Part shown: positions 35,671-43,598 of the stretch, piece after piece
Layout: every line of letters starts with the position of its first letter
How positions within the stretch are numbered: the first letter of the stretch is position 1
NCBI GenBank assembly: GCA_030041095.1
Contig: JASHON010000014.1
Coordinates: forward strand, 17,719 to 81,718
Length of the DNA stretch: 64,000 bases
Origin: Terriglobia bacterium
Lineage (GTDB): Bacteria; Acidobacteriota; Terriglobia; UBA7540
Reading direction: 5' to 3'
The notes under the pieces: model-generated
Seen by the model: only the letters and a program-made list of their open reading frames with translations
Told to the model about the DNA's origin: nothing
Database searches by the model: none
Program-made: the position numbers and the translations under genes

Positions 35671-36516
35671 GTGCATCGAATTTTCCCAATGCGCAACCGA
35701 ACGGCAATGTTTAAGCTCGCACTCACGGCCGCACTCTGCTGGCTCGGTTGTAATGTAGCCCTCCGCTCAGCCACCATTTCCAGCGCTCTGCTGGCTAAGC
35801 GGCTTCAGTCGGCTCCTTATTCCAACCAGCAGCGCGAGCTTCTTATCCGGCATTGGTTCATGGAAGCAGGTTGCGCAGGGAAGGATTTGACGCAGGAACA
35901 AGTGAGCCGAGGCCAGCCGCCCAATCTCATTTGCCGGTTAAATGGGGCGAGCAATTCTCTGATCATTGTCGGCGGCCACATGGATCACGTGAGGCGCGGA
36001 ATGGGAGTGGTGGACGACTGGAGTGGCTCATCGATGCTCCCTGCGCTGTACCAAACCCTTCGCGCACGCAAGCTGAAACATACGTTTCTCTTCATCGGCT
36101 TCACGGAAGAAGAGAAAGGGTTGGTGGGCTCGCGTTTTTACGTACGTCATATGCCTGAAAGCGAGAATCGGGAAATCAAGGCGATGGTCAATCTTGAGTG
36201 CCTCGGACTCGCCCCGCCGGAAGTTTGGAGCGACCACGCCAATCCCAAGCTGCTTTCCGGCTTGTTCCTGGTGGCTCGCAGAATTCAAATCCCGCTTCGC
36301 GGCGTTGACCTCGAGCGAATAGGACGAGATGACGCCATGTCCTTCCGCCACGTTGATCTGCCCACCATCACGATTCATTCCTTGACGCAGAGCACGATCC
36401 ACGTCATGCACACTCCGCGCGATACCTACGCTGCCGTTCACCTGGGGTGGTACGTGGAAAGCTATCGGCTGGTAGCAGCTTATCTCGCGTATTTGGACCG
36501 CACGCTGCCAGACTGA
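35671..36516 (+). CDS. M28 family zinc aminopeptidase-like protein, exported
   Basis: 281 residues from a GTG, with an ATG six codons later as alternative. An N-terminal hydrophobic signal (MFKLALTAALCWLGC) ends in a Cys, so it could be a lipoprotein. The M28 metal site is visible: GGHMDHV (His, Asp), VVDDWSG (bridging Asp), GFTEEEKGLVGS (catalytic Glu then ligand Glu) and MHTPRDT (final His). LIIVGGHMDH and the EEEKG motif agree with di-zinc peptidases of this family. Cleaves N-terminal residues of peptides or a related amide in the periplasm; the substrate is unknown. Confidence 0.87.
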   Translation: MHRIFPMRNRTAMFKLALTAALCWLGCNVALRSATISSALLAKRLQSAPYSNQQRELLIRHWFMEAGCAGKDLTQEQVSRGQPPNLICRLNGASNSLIIVGGHMDHVRRGMGVVDDWSGSSMLPALYQTLRARKLKHTFLFIGFTEEEKGLVGSRFYVRHMPESENREIKAMVNLECLGLAPPEVWSDHANPKLLSGLFLVARRIQIPLRGVDLERIGRDDAMSFRHVDLPTITIHSLTQSTIHVMHTPRDTYAAVHLGWYVESYRLVAAYLAYLDRTLPD

Positions 36517-36587
36517 TCGGCCACGCGATCCCGCGAGGCACAGTTGACCCTTGACGCCCGGGCACGGCCCAATCGACTTGTTTCTTA

Positions 36588-36722
36588 GCAGATTGTAGAA
36601 GAACTCGGCGTCGCCGCGAATGGTGCGCCGGCATCTTGCCGGCCTCGATTGAATTGAAGGGAGTTGCCGGCTGGAAGCCGGCGCTACGTCAACTCCCGAA
36701 AAGACTTTTCCCGCAGCCGGTT
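36588..36722 (-). repeat. nested palindromic repeat, copy A (reversed)
   Basis: Read on the minus strand: outer arm CCGGCTGCGGGAAAAG, inner GTAGCGCCGGCTTCCAGCCG, spacer with TTCAATTCAA, second inner arm GAGGCCGGCAAGATGCCGGC, and the outer arm TTCTTCTACAATCTGC. The two halves of each arm pair can form a long hairpin. Confidence 0.85.
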
Positions 36723-36968
36723 AGAGCAGACCCAAACCATATCCACCCCGAGTAGGACGTCAACCCGTTCTATGATCTTGGAGAAGTAACCTCCATCTAC
36801 AAAAACAGCACAGGATTCCACAGAGGCTCCCCAGCCTGCAAGCCGAATAGGAAGGCCCGAGAGAAAATCCGTCTTAGAGTGCCGTATATAGAGTTTTACC
36901 GACCGCCAAGCTAAGATGGAGGCTCCCGGGTTGCAGGGACGATATCGAGGACACGTGGAGACAGAAAT
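36723..36968. other. non-coding stretch before the ATPase/DUF4276 pair
   Basis: No gene is accepted here. GTATATAGAGTTTTACC near 36885-36900 is a weak promoter-like AT patch. The ATG at 36969 of the next gene is preceded by GTGGAGACAGAA, an acceptable ribosome site (GGAG). Confidence 0.4.
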
Positions 36969-38078
36969 ATGACGCGGCTACAAAGCATCACGTTAAGCGG
37001 CTTCAAAACTTTCCGCGGGCTCGAGGATTTTCACCCCGGATCCGTCACAATGCTGATTGGGCCGAATGGAGCGGGAAAGTCGAACTTTATTTCGTTTTTC
37101 CGACTGTTGTCTTGGGCGCTGGTCCCGCCCGGCCAACTGCAAGAGCATGTCGCCAAGCTAGGGGGAGCGAGCGCCATCTTGCACGACGGGCCGGAGCGAA
37201 CCCGCGACGTCGAAGCACATCTCGTCCTTACCACGGACAAGGGGTCTAACGACTACTCATTTCGCTTAGCGTACGCTGCAGGCGATGTACTTATTTATAC
37301 CGAAGAGAAGTATCGTTTTTCTAGAGTTGGACTGTCGCCAAACCGCAACTGGAGCATCCTCGGTGTGGGCCACCGGGAGCCCGAACTGATCAGGTCTGCG
37401 GATGAAGGTGACATGACTGCAAGGACCATTTTGGATCTTCTTCGGGGAATAATAGTCCACCAATTTCACGACACCTCCGAGAGCTCGCGTATTCGCCAGA
37501 AGTGGGACCAAGACGAAGGGCGGTGGCTTAAGGAAGACGCTGGGAACTTAGCTCCGTTCTTGTACCGCCTCCAGCTCCAACAGCCAAAATATTATGCCCG
37601 GATTGTGGAGACTATACGCCTTGTTCTTCCGTTCTTCGCCGATTTCGAGCTAAGGCCGGAGTTCAACAGGGTTTTGCTTGGGTGGCGAGAGCGAGGGAGC
37701 GACCGCGTTTTTACGGCCTCTCAAGCTGCTGACGGAATGCTTCGGATCATGGCGTTGGTAGCCCTTCTGCAGCAGCCAGAGTGGGACCTCCCCAGCGTGG
37801 TCATCCTGGACGAGCCGGAATTGGGCCTGCACCCCTATGCCATCGAAATCCTTGCTGGACTGATTCGGTCTGTCTCGCAGCATGCCCAAGTGATTGTTGC
37901 CACGCAGTCCGCCTCACTGGTCGATCGATTTACCCTTGAGGACATTGTGGTGGTAAATCGAAGGGGCCGCGAGTCAACCTTTGAACGTCACAACCAGGCC
38001 GAACTCCAGGAATGGCTTAACAACTACACCCTTTCCGAGCTGTGGGAAAAGAACGTGATCGGGGGGAGGCCCTCTTAG
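36969..38078 (+). CDS. AAA family ATPase (RecF/OLD-like, AAA_21), first gene of a two-gene cassette
   Basis: 369 residues. Walker A GPNGAGKS (31-38) follows LSGFKTFRGLEDF, the usual opening of SMC/OLD-type ATPases. The C-terminal half carries the signature-like QAADGMLRIMAL, Walker B VVILDEPELGLHP (about 276-288) and the switch His position as VIVATQSASL. The short span between Walker A and B shows that no long coiled coil is present. Paired with the DUF4276 gene that starts three bases after its stop. ATPases of this type act as sensors in defence systems such as OLD-type and PARIS-type modules; a defence role is inferred from the pairing. Confidence 0.88.
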   Translation: MTRLQSITLSGFKTFRGLEDFHPGSVTMLIGPNGAGKSNFISFFRLLSWALVPPGQLQEHVAKLGGASAILHDGPERTRDVEAHLVLTTDKGSNDYSFRLAYAAGDVLIYTEEKYRFSRVGLSPNRNWSILGVGHREPELIRSADEGDMTARTILDLLRGIIVHQFHDTSESSRIRQKWDQDEGRWLKEDAGNLAPFLYRLQLQQPKYYARIVETIRLVLPFFADFELRPEFNRVLLGWRERGSDRVFTASQAADGMLRIMALVALLQQPEWDLPSVVILDEPELGLHPYAIEILAGLIRSVSQHAQVIVATQSASLVDRFTLEDIVVVNRRGRESTFERHNQAELQEWLNNYTLSELWEKNVIGGRPS

Positions 38079-38080
38079 CA

Positions 38081-38746
38081 GTGCGGCTGCATTTTCTCGT
38101 TGAGGGCCAAACCGAAGAAGCCTTCGTCCGAGACCTCCTCGTTCCCGCGATGGCGCCAAGGGGAATTTATTGCGACGTTCACTGCGTCACGACGGGAAGA
38201 CGGGGTGGAAAGATATATCGTGGCGGGCTGCGGACATACGTCCAACTTCGAAAGGACCTCGATCTATGGATGAAGCAAGACCATGCCGCCGACTCGTGGT
38301 TCACTACGATGGTCGATCTGTACAAACTACCTTCGGATTTTCCCTCGATGGCAAAGTCCCGAGAGATCGTTGACCCCCTCCGAAGGGTTGAGTTCCTTGA
38401 GCAAAGCTTTCGGAACGATGTAGGTGGCCCCAGGTTCGCTCCGTATATCCAACTCCATGAATTCGAGGCGCTTCTTTTCTCCCATCCTGAGAGCTTTTCC
38501 ATAGCGTTCCCCGCCATCGGATCGGAGGTGAAGGAGTTGAGAGCCATCCGGCAGGCGTGCTCATCGCCGGAGCACATCAATGACCGGGAAGATTATGCGC
38601 CATCGAAGCGGATTCTCACAATATTGCCGGCGTACGACAAGGTGGCGTTTGGGCCGTTGATCGCAAAACACATTGGACTCGTAAGATTACGCCGCGAATG
38701 TCGCCATTTTAATTCCTGGCTGTCATCGCTGGAGGCGGCAGGTTAA
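38081..38746 (+). CDS. DUF4276 (TOPRIM-like) protein, partner of the ATPase
   Basis: About 221 residues from a GTG at 38081, with GGGGGGAGG eleven bases ahead; a GTG at 38042 would overlap the previous gene. LVEGQTEEAFV (5-15) has the conserved Glu of a TOPRIM-like fold, VDLYKLP (about 78-84) the acidic second motif, and YIQLHEFEALLFS (about 122-134) the third. DUF4276 proteins are related to RloB/AbiLii and are regularly coded next to AAA_21 ATPases. By analogy with other ATPase-TOPRIM pairs this chain would be the nuclease effector. The locus is flanked by a palindromic repeat on one side and smc on the other. Confidence 0.85.
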   Translation: MRLHFLVEGQTEEAFVRDLLVPAMAPRGIYCDVHCVTTGRRGGKIYRGGLRTYVQLRKDLDLWMKQDHAADSWFTTMVDLYKLPSDFPSMAKSREIVDPLRRVEFLEQSFRNDVGGPRFAPYIQLHEFEALLFSHPESFSIAFPAIGSEVKELRAIRQACSSPEHINDREDYAPSKRILTILPAYDKVAFGPLIAKHIGLVRLRRECRHFNSWLSSLEAAG

Positions 38747-38872
38747 GACAGCCCCTGCCAAGTGAAGAGTGGCTACATTGGCTTGAATCACGTTCGTGAC
38801 TCGGAAGGCGTGTGGAGGGCGAGAAGGCCGTCTTTGGCAAGGAAGAACACTCTGGTTGACTGCCTTACGCGC

Positions 38873-41800
38873 TTACGCCGGAACGGCTTGCGCCAAGCTC
38901 TCTACGGGTTCGCGGGCCTCGAAACGCACGGACACCAGCTTCGAAACTCCTGCCTCTTCCATAGTGACGCCGTACATCATAGGGCAGGTTTCCATCGTTC
39001 TCTTGTTATGGGTAATCAAAATGAACTGAGTGCTGCGGCTCATTTGCTGAATCATCTGTGCAAAGCGGATCACATTTGAATCGTCGAGCGGGGCGTCCAC
39101 TTCGTCCAGAATGCAGAACGGGCTGGGCGTAAAGCGGAAAATGGCGATGAGCAGCGCCAATGCGGTGAGCGCTTTTTCGCCCCCGGAAAGAAGGAGAACG
39201 TTTTGCAGCCGCTTGCCGGGAGGCTGCACGGCCAAGTCGATTCCGCTTTCCGGATCTGCCTCGTCGCTGTAACGCATTTCGCCTGTGCCGCCGCCAAAAA
39301 GGGTGCGAAAGGAGTCGGCAAAGAATGAGTTGATGGCCGTAAATGCCTCGGCAAACTTGCTGCGCGACGCCTCGTCAATCTCGCGAATGGTCTGCGTTGT
39401 ATCGTTAATGGAGGCCAAAAGATCCTGACGCTGCGTTTCCAGGAAATTGTACCGTTCTTCCGTCTCCTGCAGTTCTTCGAGAGCCATCATATTCACCGGA
39501 CCCATTCGCTCCAGCTTCGCTTTCATTTCGTGAAGTTCATTCTCTGCGGCAGCCAGCGCTTCGCCTTCAAGCCCATCCTCGGGCCGCAGGCCGGCGTACA
39601 AGGGTGCCGGCTCGGAATCCAAGTCCTCGCGGCACTGCTGTGTGAGATGGTCAAGGTCGGAAGACGAGCGGGCCAGGCCAACTTCGACCTGAGACCGCTT
39701 GTCACGCGAGATATCGAGCACGGAGCGAGCTTCGCCGGCTTGCGGCTGCAGCTCATCACGCTGGGAGCGAGCGGCAGCGCACTCCGCCGCCTGCGCGTCG
39801 CAGTGCTCGCCGAGGGCTTGCGTCCGGCTGAGTGTGGATTCAAGTAAAACTTCGGACGCTTCCGCCGCTGCCTTCAGTTTCCGCGCTTCCTCCCACCGGC
39901 GATCGGATTCGCTCTCGAGCCGTGCGGCGTTCGCTTGAGCCTGCGCCGCTTCCTCACTGACGCGTTGCCGCTCGGCATCCGCCGCCCGCCAGCGCTCCTC
40001 GAGCGCGGTGGCCTTCACCTGCGCTTCTCTCAGCGCATGGCCCAGTTGGTCCAGTTGAGCCCTTTCCCGGCGGATGGATTCCGTTGAATCATTCATGGCG
40101 GCCTCAAGGCGTCCCTGCTCGCCTCGCGCGTCTTCAAGACCCTGTTCAGCCTGCGCGCGGCGGCGCTGCAGCTCCTCCCGCTGTTCCGCAAGCTGGGCCG
40201 CTTCACGGTTGAGAGTATGGAGACGATCTGCAGAGCGTCTGAGGCCCTCCCGCGCGCTGATCAGCTTTTCTTCCGATGCAACGCCTTGCTTCTCGAGATC
40301 GACGTGTTGTTCCTTGAGGCGGGCGATGCGAAGAGACAGTTCTTCGAGCCTTGCTTCGGCTTCGGCAAGCCGCTGCTCCGCGCCATCACGCTTGCTCTGG
40401 AGCTCAACGGCTTTTCGCTCCCAGTCATGGAAATCTCTGCGCAAGGCCAACGGGCCCGCGCTGGCCGTCTTTCCCGCCGACATGAGACGATGGTGGTAGT
40501 GTTCGCCCTGGCGCGTGAGGAAATGCTCTGCCGGATAGGATGCGGCCAAGCGCTCCGCCGTGCTCGCATCTTCCACAATGAACGAGTGCGCCAGGATGGG
40601 AAAAGCCAAGTCGCCATTCAGGCCAAGGCTGTGCTCCAGCCGGACCACTTCCTGAAGCGAAGCCAGCACGCCGGGCTCGTTCCTCACTTCCAGCAGTGGA
40701 GGCGCTTCCGACCGGTGGCCGTTTCCATTCGAAGGAAGACGACGAACGAAAAACGTTGAGCGACCGCCCCCATTGCCTTCCAGCAAGGAAATCCCATTCC
40801 GGGCCGCCTGGTGTTCCTCAACCACCACTCCATCCAGCTCAGCTTTGAGAAACTCTTCCACCACGTCCTCAAATCCCGGTGAAACCTCAACAAAATCAGC
40901 CACAACGCCCAAGGCGTGAAATCCGTTACCGGAGGAAGACATGGAAAGCAGACGTCGAACACCGTCCGCCGCGTAAGAGTGGCGAGAGAGCGACTCCTCC
41001 AAGGCTTCTTTGCGGGCCGATGCCGCGGAGAGCTCGCGCCCCAAAACCTCTAGAGTTTCATGGGCAACGTTTCTCTCACCCCGTGCAGCGCCAAGCTGAG
41101 ATTCCGTTTCGGAGACGGACTGCGCCAGCGCTGCCAGTTCGTTCTGCCGGCTTTGGTGCTCCTGTTGGAATCGCTCCAAATCGGCAGATAAACGCGCATT
41201 TTCCTGCCCGGCGATCTCTTGCTCTTCCTCAATTCGCTGAAGCTGGCGGTCGAGGGCCGCGCTCATTTCCTGGGCCTGCAAGACTTCGTTGCGGAGGTTG
41301 GCAAGGCGGCTGACGGCCTGGAGGAGGCCTTGCCGGCGCGATTCGGACTCAGCTTCAAGGGACGCCAGGTGTTCGGCCGCGCTCCTGTGCAGCCCTTCAA
41401 TCTCATCCGCGGACTCGCGCGCCCGTAACCACTCCTTATTCACCTGCGTGGCTCGTTGCTCCTGCTCCTGGGTTCGAAGCTGCAGCCCGGCCGCCTGCTC
41501 GCGCAGCCGCTCGCGAGAACCCTCCGATTCCCTTGCCCGCTCTTCCAAAGTCTCGGCTTGCTGGCGCGCGTTGGCGATGCGCGAGCGAAGGCGCTCCGCC
41601 TCAAGCTCGCCGGCAGCAAGCGCTTCCCGGCTTTGCTGATGCTCGGCCTCGAGCTGCGAAACACGTTGCGCAGCGCCCGTTCGCCGAGCTTCAATCTCTT
41701 CAACTCGCCGCACGGCTTCGGAGCAGGCTTGTTGGGCCGCTTCCAGCTCCCGGCGAAGCCTCCGGCATTCTTCGTCCAGCTTTACCCATCGGCATGCCAG

Positions 41801-42616
41801 CACCTGCCTCTGCCGCCCCCTGAATTCCTGCTGCAGTTCGCGGTAACGCGCGGCCTTGGACGCCTGCCGCTTCAGGGAATTCACCTGCTTGAACACTTCC
41901 TCGAGGATGTCGTTGATGCGGGCGAGATTTTGGCGTGCCGATTCGAGCTTGGCCTCCGCAAGCCGTTTGCGTGATTTGAACCTGGAGATTCCCGCCGCCT
42001 CTTCGATGATGGCGCGCCGGTCGGAAGGCTTGGAGCTTAAGATCTGGCCGATTCGTCCCTGCTCGATGATGGCATACGAGTCCGGACCGAGACCCGTTCC
42101 CATGAAAACATCGTGGATGTCGCGGAGGCGGCACGGCTGGCCATTCAGAAAATACTCGCTCTCACCCGACCGGAACAAGCGGCGCGTTATCTTGATCTCT
42201 TCTCCGGGACCGCATAACGCCGGAGTCTCGCCAAGCAGTTCCTGATTCTCCTGGCTTTCTTGCGCCTGCACGAAGACCGGAGATTCAGCAACGGAGTCAT
42301 GCGAGCTCGCTCCGTTGTCCCGCCGGCTGGGTAGCTCCAGAACTCCGTCAGAGTCTTGGACCATTACGACGCTGACTTCAGCAAGGCTTGTGGGAGGGCG
42401 AGACCCGGCGCCGTTGAAAATGACGTCAGTCATCCGTTCGCCACGAAGCATCCGCGCGCTCTGCTCTCCCAGCACCCAGCTTATGGCATCCGCCAGGTTG
42501 GACTTCCCGCAGCCGTTTGGGCCGATGACGGCCGCGGTGACGCCGTCCAGCCGCAGCCGCGTGCGGTCAGCAAAGGATTTGAAGCCCAACATTTCAATCT
42601 CTCTTAGCTTAAGCAA
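38873..42616 (-). CDS. smc: chromosome segregation protein SMC
   Basis: 1247 residues. The N-terminal head has Walker A IGPNGCGKSN (about 31-40) after MLGFKSFADRT. An insert of about 40 Ser/Glu-rich residues (around 95-140) lies between the Walker A region and the ITRRLFRSGESEYFLNGQPC strand, followed by GTGLGPDSYAIIEQGRI. Long Ala/Glu/Arg-rich coiled coils flank a hinge near 500-650 (GNGFHALGVVADFVEV). The C-terminal head has LSGGEKALTALALL and Walker B FCILDEVDAPLDDSN. It compacts and segregates chromosomes with ScpA/ScpB, which are not in the window. No scpAB or ftsY neighbour is visible. Confidence 0.96.
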   Translation of the reverse strand: MLKLREIEMLGFKSFADRTRLRLDGVTAAVIGPNGCGKSNLADAISWVLGEQSARMLRGERMTDVIFNGAGSRPPTSLAEVSVVMVQDSDGVLELPSRRDNGASSHDSVAESPVFVQAQESQENQELLGETPALCGPGEEIKITRRLFRSGESEYFLNGQPCRLRDIHDVFMGTGLGPDSYAIIEQGRIGQILSSKPSDRRAIIEEAAGISRFKSRKRLAEAKLESARQNLARINDILEEVFKQVNSLKRQASKAARYRELQQEFRGRQRQVLACRWVKLDEECRRLRRELEAAQQACSEAVRRVEEIEARRTGAAQRVSQLEAEHQQSREALAAGELEAERLRSRIANARQQAETLEERARESEGSRERLREQAAGLQLRTQEQEQRATQVNKEWLRARESADEIEGLHRSAAEHLASLEAESESRRQGLLQAVSRLANLRNEVLQAQEMSAALDRQLQRIEEEQEIAGQENARLSADLERFQQEHQSRQNELAALAQSVSETESQLGAARGERNVAHETLEVLGRELSAASARKEALEESLSRHSYAADGVRRLLSMSSSGNGFHALGVVADFVEVSPGFEDVVEEFLKAELDGVVVEEHQAARNGISLLEGNGGGRSTFFVRRLPSNGNGHRSEAPPLLEVRNEPGVLASLQEVVRLEHSLGLNGDLAFPILAHSFIVEDASTAERLAASYPAEHFLTRQGEHYHHRLMSAGKTASAGPLALRRDFHDWERKAVELQSKRDGAEQRLAEAEARLEELSLRIARLKEQHVDLEKQGVASEEKLISAREGLRRSADRLHTLNREAAQLAEQREELQRRRAQAEQGLEDARGEQGRLEAAMNDSTESIRRERAQLDQLGHALREAQVKATALEERWRAADAERQRVSEEAAQAQANAARLESESDRRWEEARKLKAAAEASEVLLESTLSRTQALGEHCDAQAAECAAARSQRDELQPQAGEARSVLDISRDKRSQVEVGLARSSSDLDHLTQQCREDLDSEPAPLYAGLRPEDGLEGEALAAAENELHEMKAKLERMGPVNMMALEELQETEERYNFLETQRQDLLASINDTTQTIREIDEASRSKFAEAFTAINSFFADSFRTLFGGGTGEMRYSDEADPESGIDLAVQPPGKRLQNVLLLSGGEKALTALALLIAIFRFTPSPFCILDEVDAPLDDSNVIRFAQMIQQMSRSTQFILITHNKRTMETCPMMYGVTMEEAGVSKLVSVRFEAREPVESLAQAVPA

Positions 42617-43089
42617 TGCGAATTCCTCCCGTACGTTAAGCTGTCTGCTATGACCGATCAGCTTTCAAATCGTCCTGAAGCTCCCCGCAAATGGTTGCTT
42701 GCCGCTCAGTCTCGAACTGCAAAAAAGGCCGTGGCCGGGGGCTTTCTGTTCAAGACAGGCAGCCACCGTCCGACCGTCGATCGCCGACAATTGTTTGCTA
42801 AGAGTTGACCGCTGAATGCTGGGAGCTAAATCAATCATCCGTGCTGGCGCACAGCGATGTGACGAGAATCCCTTGCCGATACGAACTCAGACTATCACGG
42901 AAGTTTCCGTGTGTACAGGAAAAACCACAAGCCGTATGGTTTTCTTGCTGAATCAGCCCAACATCTTGGGGCAGAACATGATAGGACTATTGAGCTCCAC
43001 AGCACATCAAGAGTGAGTGTTTCGCGGACCAGTTGAAGAATTGCCTGATTCGAACGGCCTCCCGTATAATCGTAACTGGACCGCCAATT

Positions 43090-43168
43090 GCCCTGTCCTG
43101 AAAATGCGCCGTTCCGAATCTCCAGTGCACCCTGGTGCCGAAATGCCGTCGCATTTTCAAGACAGGGC
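43090..43168. repeat. 19-bp inverted repeat, 79 bp end to end
   Basis: GCCCTGTCCTGAAAATGCG at 43090-43108 and CGCATTTTCAAGACAGGGC at 43150-43168 are complementary at 18 of 19 positions, with a 41-bp loop that has its own short GTGCACC/GGTGC pairing. The right arm overlaps the arm at 43163-43185, whose partner is at 43375-43397. Confidence 0.7.
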
Positions 43169-43397
43169 ATGACTTTAGTCGTGCCGCAAAGATGCTGAAG
43201 GAGAGAGGGCCTTACAGGCTGCGGAAAAACTCTTTCGGGAGTTGCCGTAGCGCCGGCTTCCAGCCGGCAACTCGCTTCAATTCAACGGAGGCCGGCAAGA
43301 TGCCGGCGCTACGTTCGCGGCGGCGTCGAGTTCTTCCGCAGCCTGTAACGCCCGGCCATCGGCGGACCTGCGTGGGCACGACTGAAGCCATGCCCTG
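43163..43397. repeat. outer inverted repeat enclosing copy B
   Basis: CAGGGCATGACTTTAGTCGT followed by GCC (43163-43185) pairs with GGCACGACTGAAGCCATGCC followed by CTG (43375-43397), with two mismatches in 23. The pair encloses the palindromic copy B, so two families of mobile-looking repeats are nested. Confidence 0.65.
43213..43347. repeat. nested palindromic repeat, copy B
   Basis: Outer arm ACAGGCTGCGGAAAAAC, inner GTAGCGCCGGCTTCCAGCCG with a GCCGGCAAGATGCCGGCGCT partner, and outer arm TTCTTCCGCAGCCTGT. The clearest copy of the family. Confidence 0.85.
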
Positions 43398-43598
43398 ACA
43401 CAGGGGACCGAATCGGCTGCCGGAGCGCCTGGGAAACGGCCTGTGAAATGTAGAAACTCCACGGAAAGGCAAGCCTTTCCGCACGTCAGGCGGCGGAGCC
43501 GCAGTGTGGCCGGGCCACACTCCTCAACGAATGTAGAAACGCGAGCCGCGAGCCCGTCGAACAGGCCGCGTGTGCTGTCCTGATTCCGTTCCGTCATC

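Larger units (their letters stand above)
42617..43598. other. gene-free spacer between smc and the ABC exporter, packed with inverted repeats
   Basis: I see no gene in this 980 bp. CACGGAA-GT-TTCCGTG at 42896-42911 is a perfect 7-bp palindrome. AAAACCA...TGGTTTT at about 42921-42943 is a hairpin with T runs and could terminate transcription in either direction. A further arm pair is at 43090-43108/43150-43168, and the nested repeat copy B at 43213-43347 lies inside a longer arm pair (see other entries). Confidence 0.55.

Noticed and set aside
36690..36968. Minus-strand open frame containing CAVFVDGGYFSKIIERVD, reminiscent of a NYN nuclease start
   Set aside because: No start codon in a suitable place, a stop after about 25 further residues and overlap with a palindromic repeat; too little to support a gene remnant.
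36969..38746. Calling the ATPase/DUF4276 pair a PARIS system outright
   Set aside because: PARIS effectors belong to DUF4435; DUF4276 is only distantly similar, so only a general ATPase-TOPRIM resemblance is claimed.
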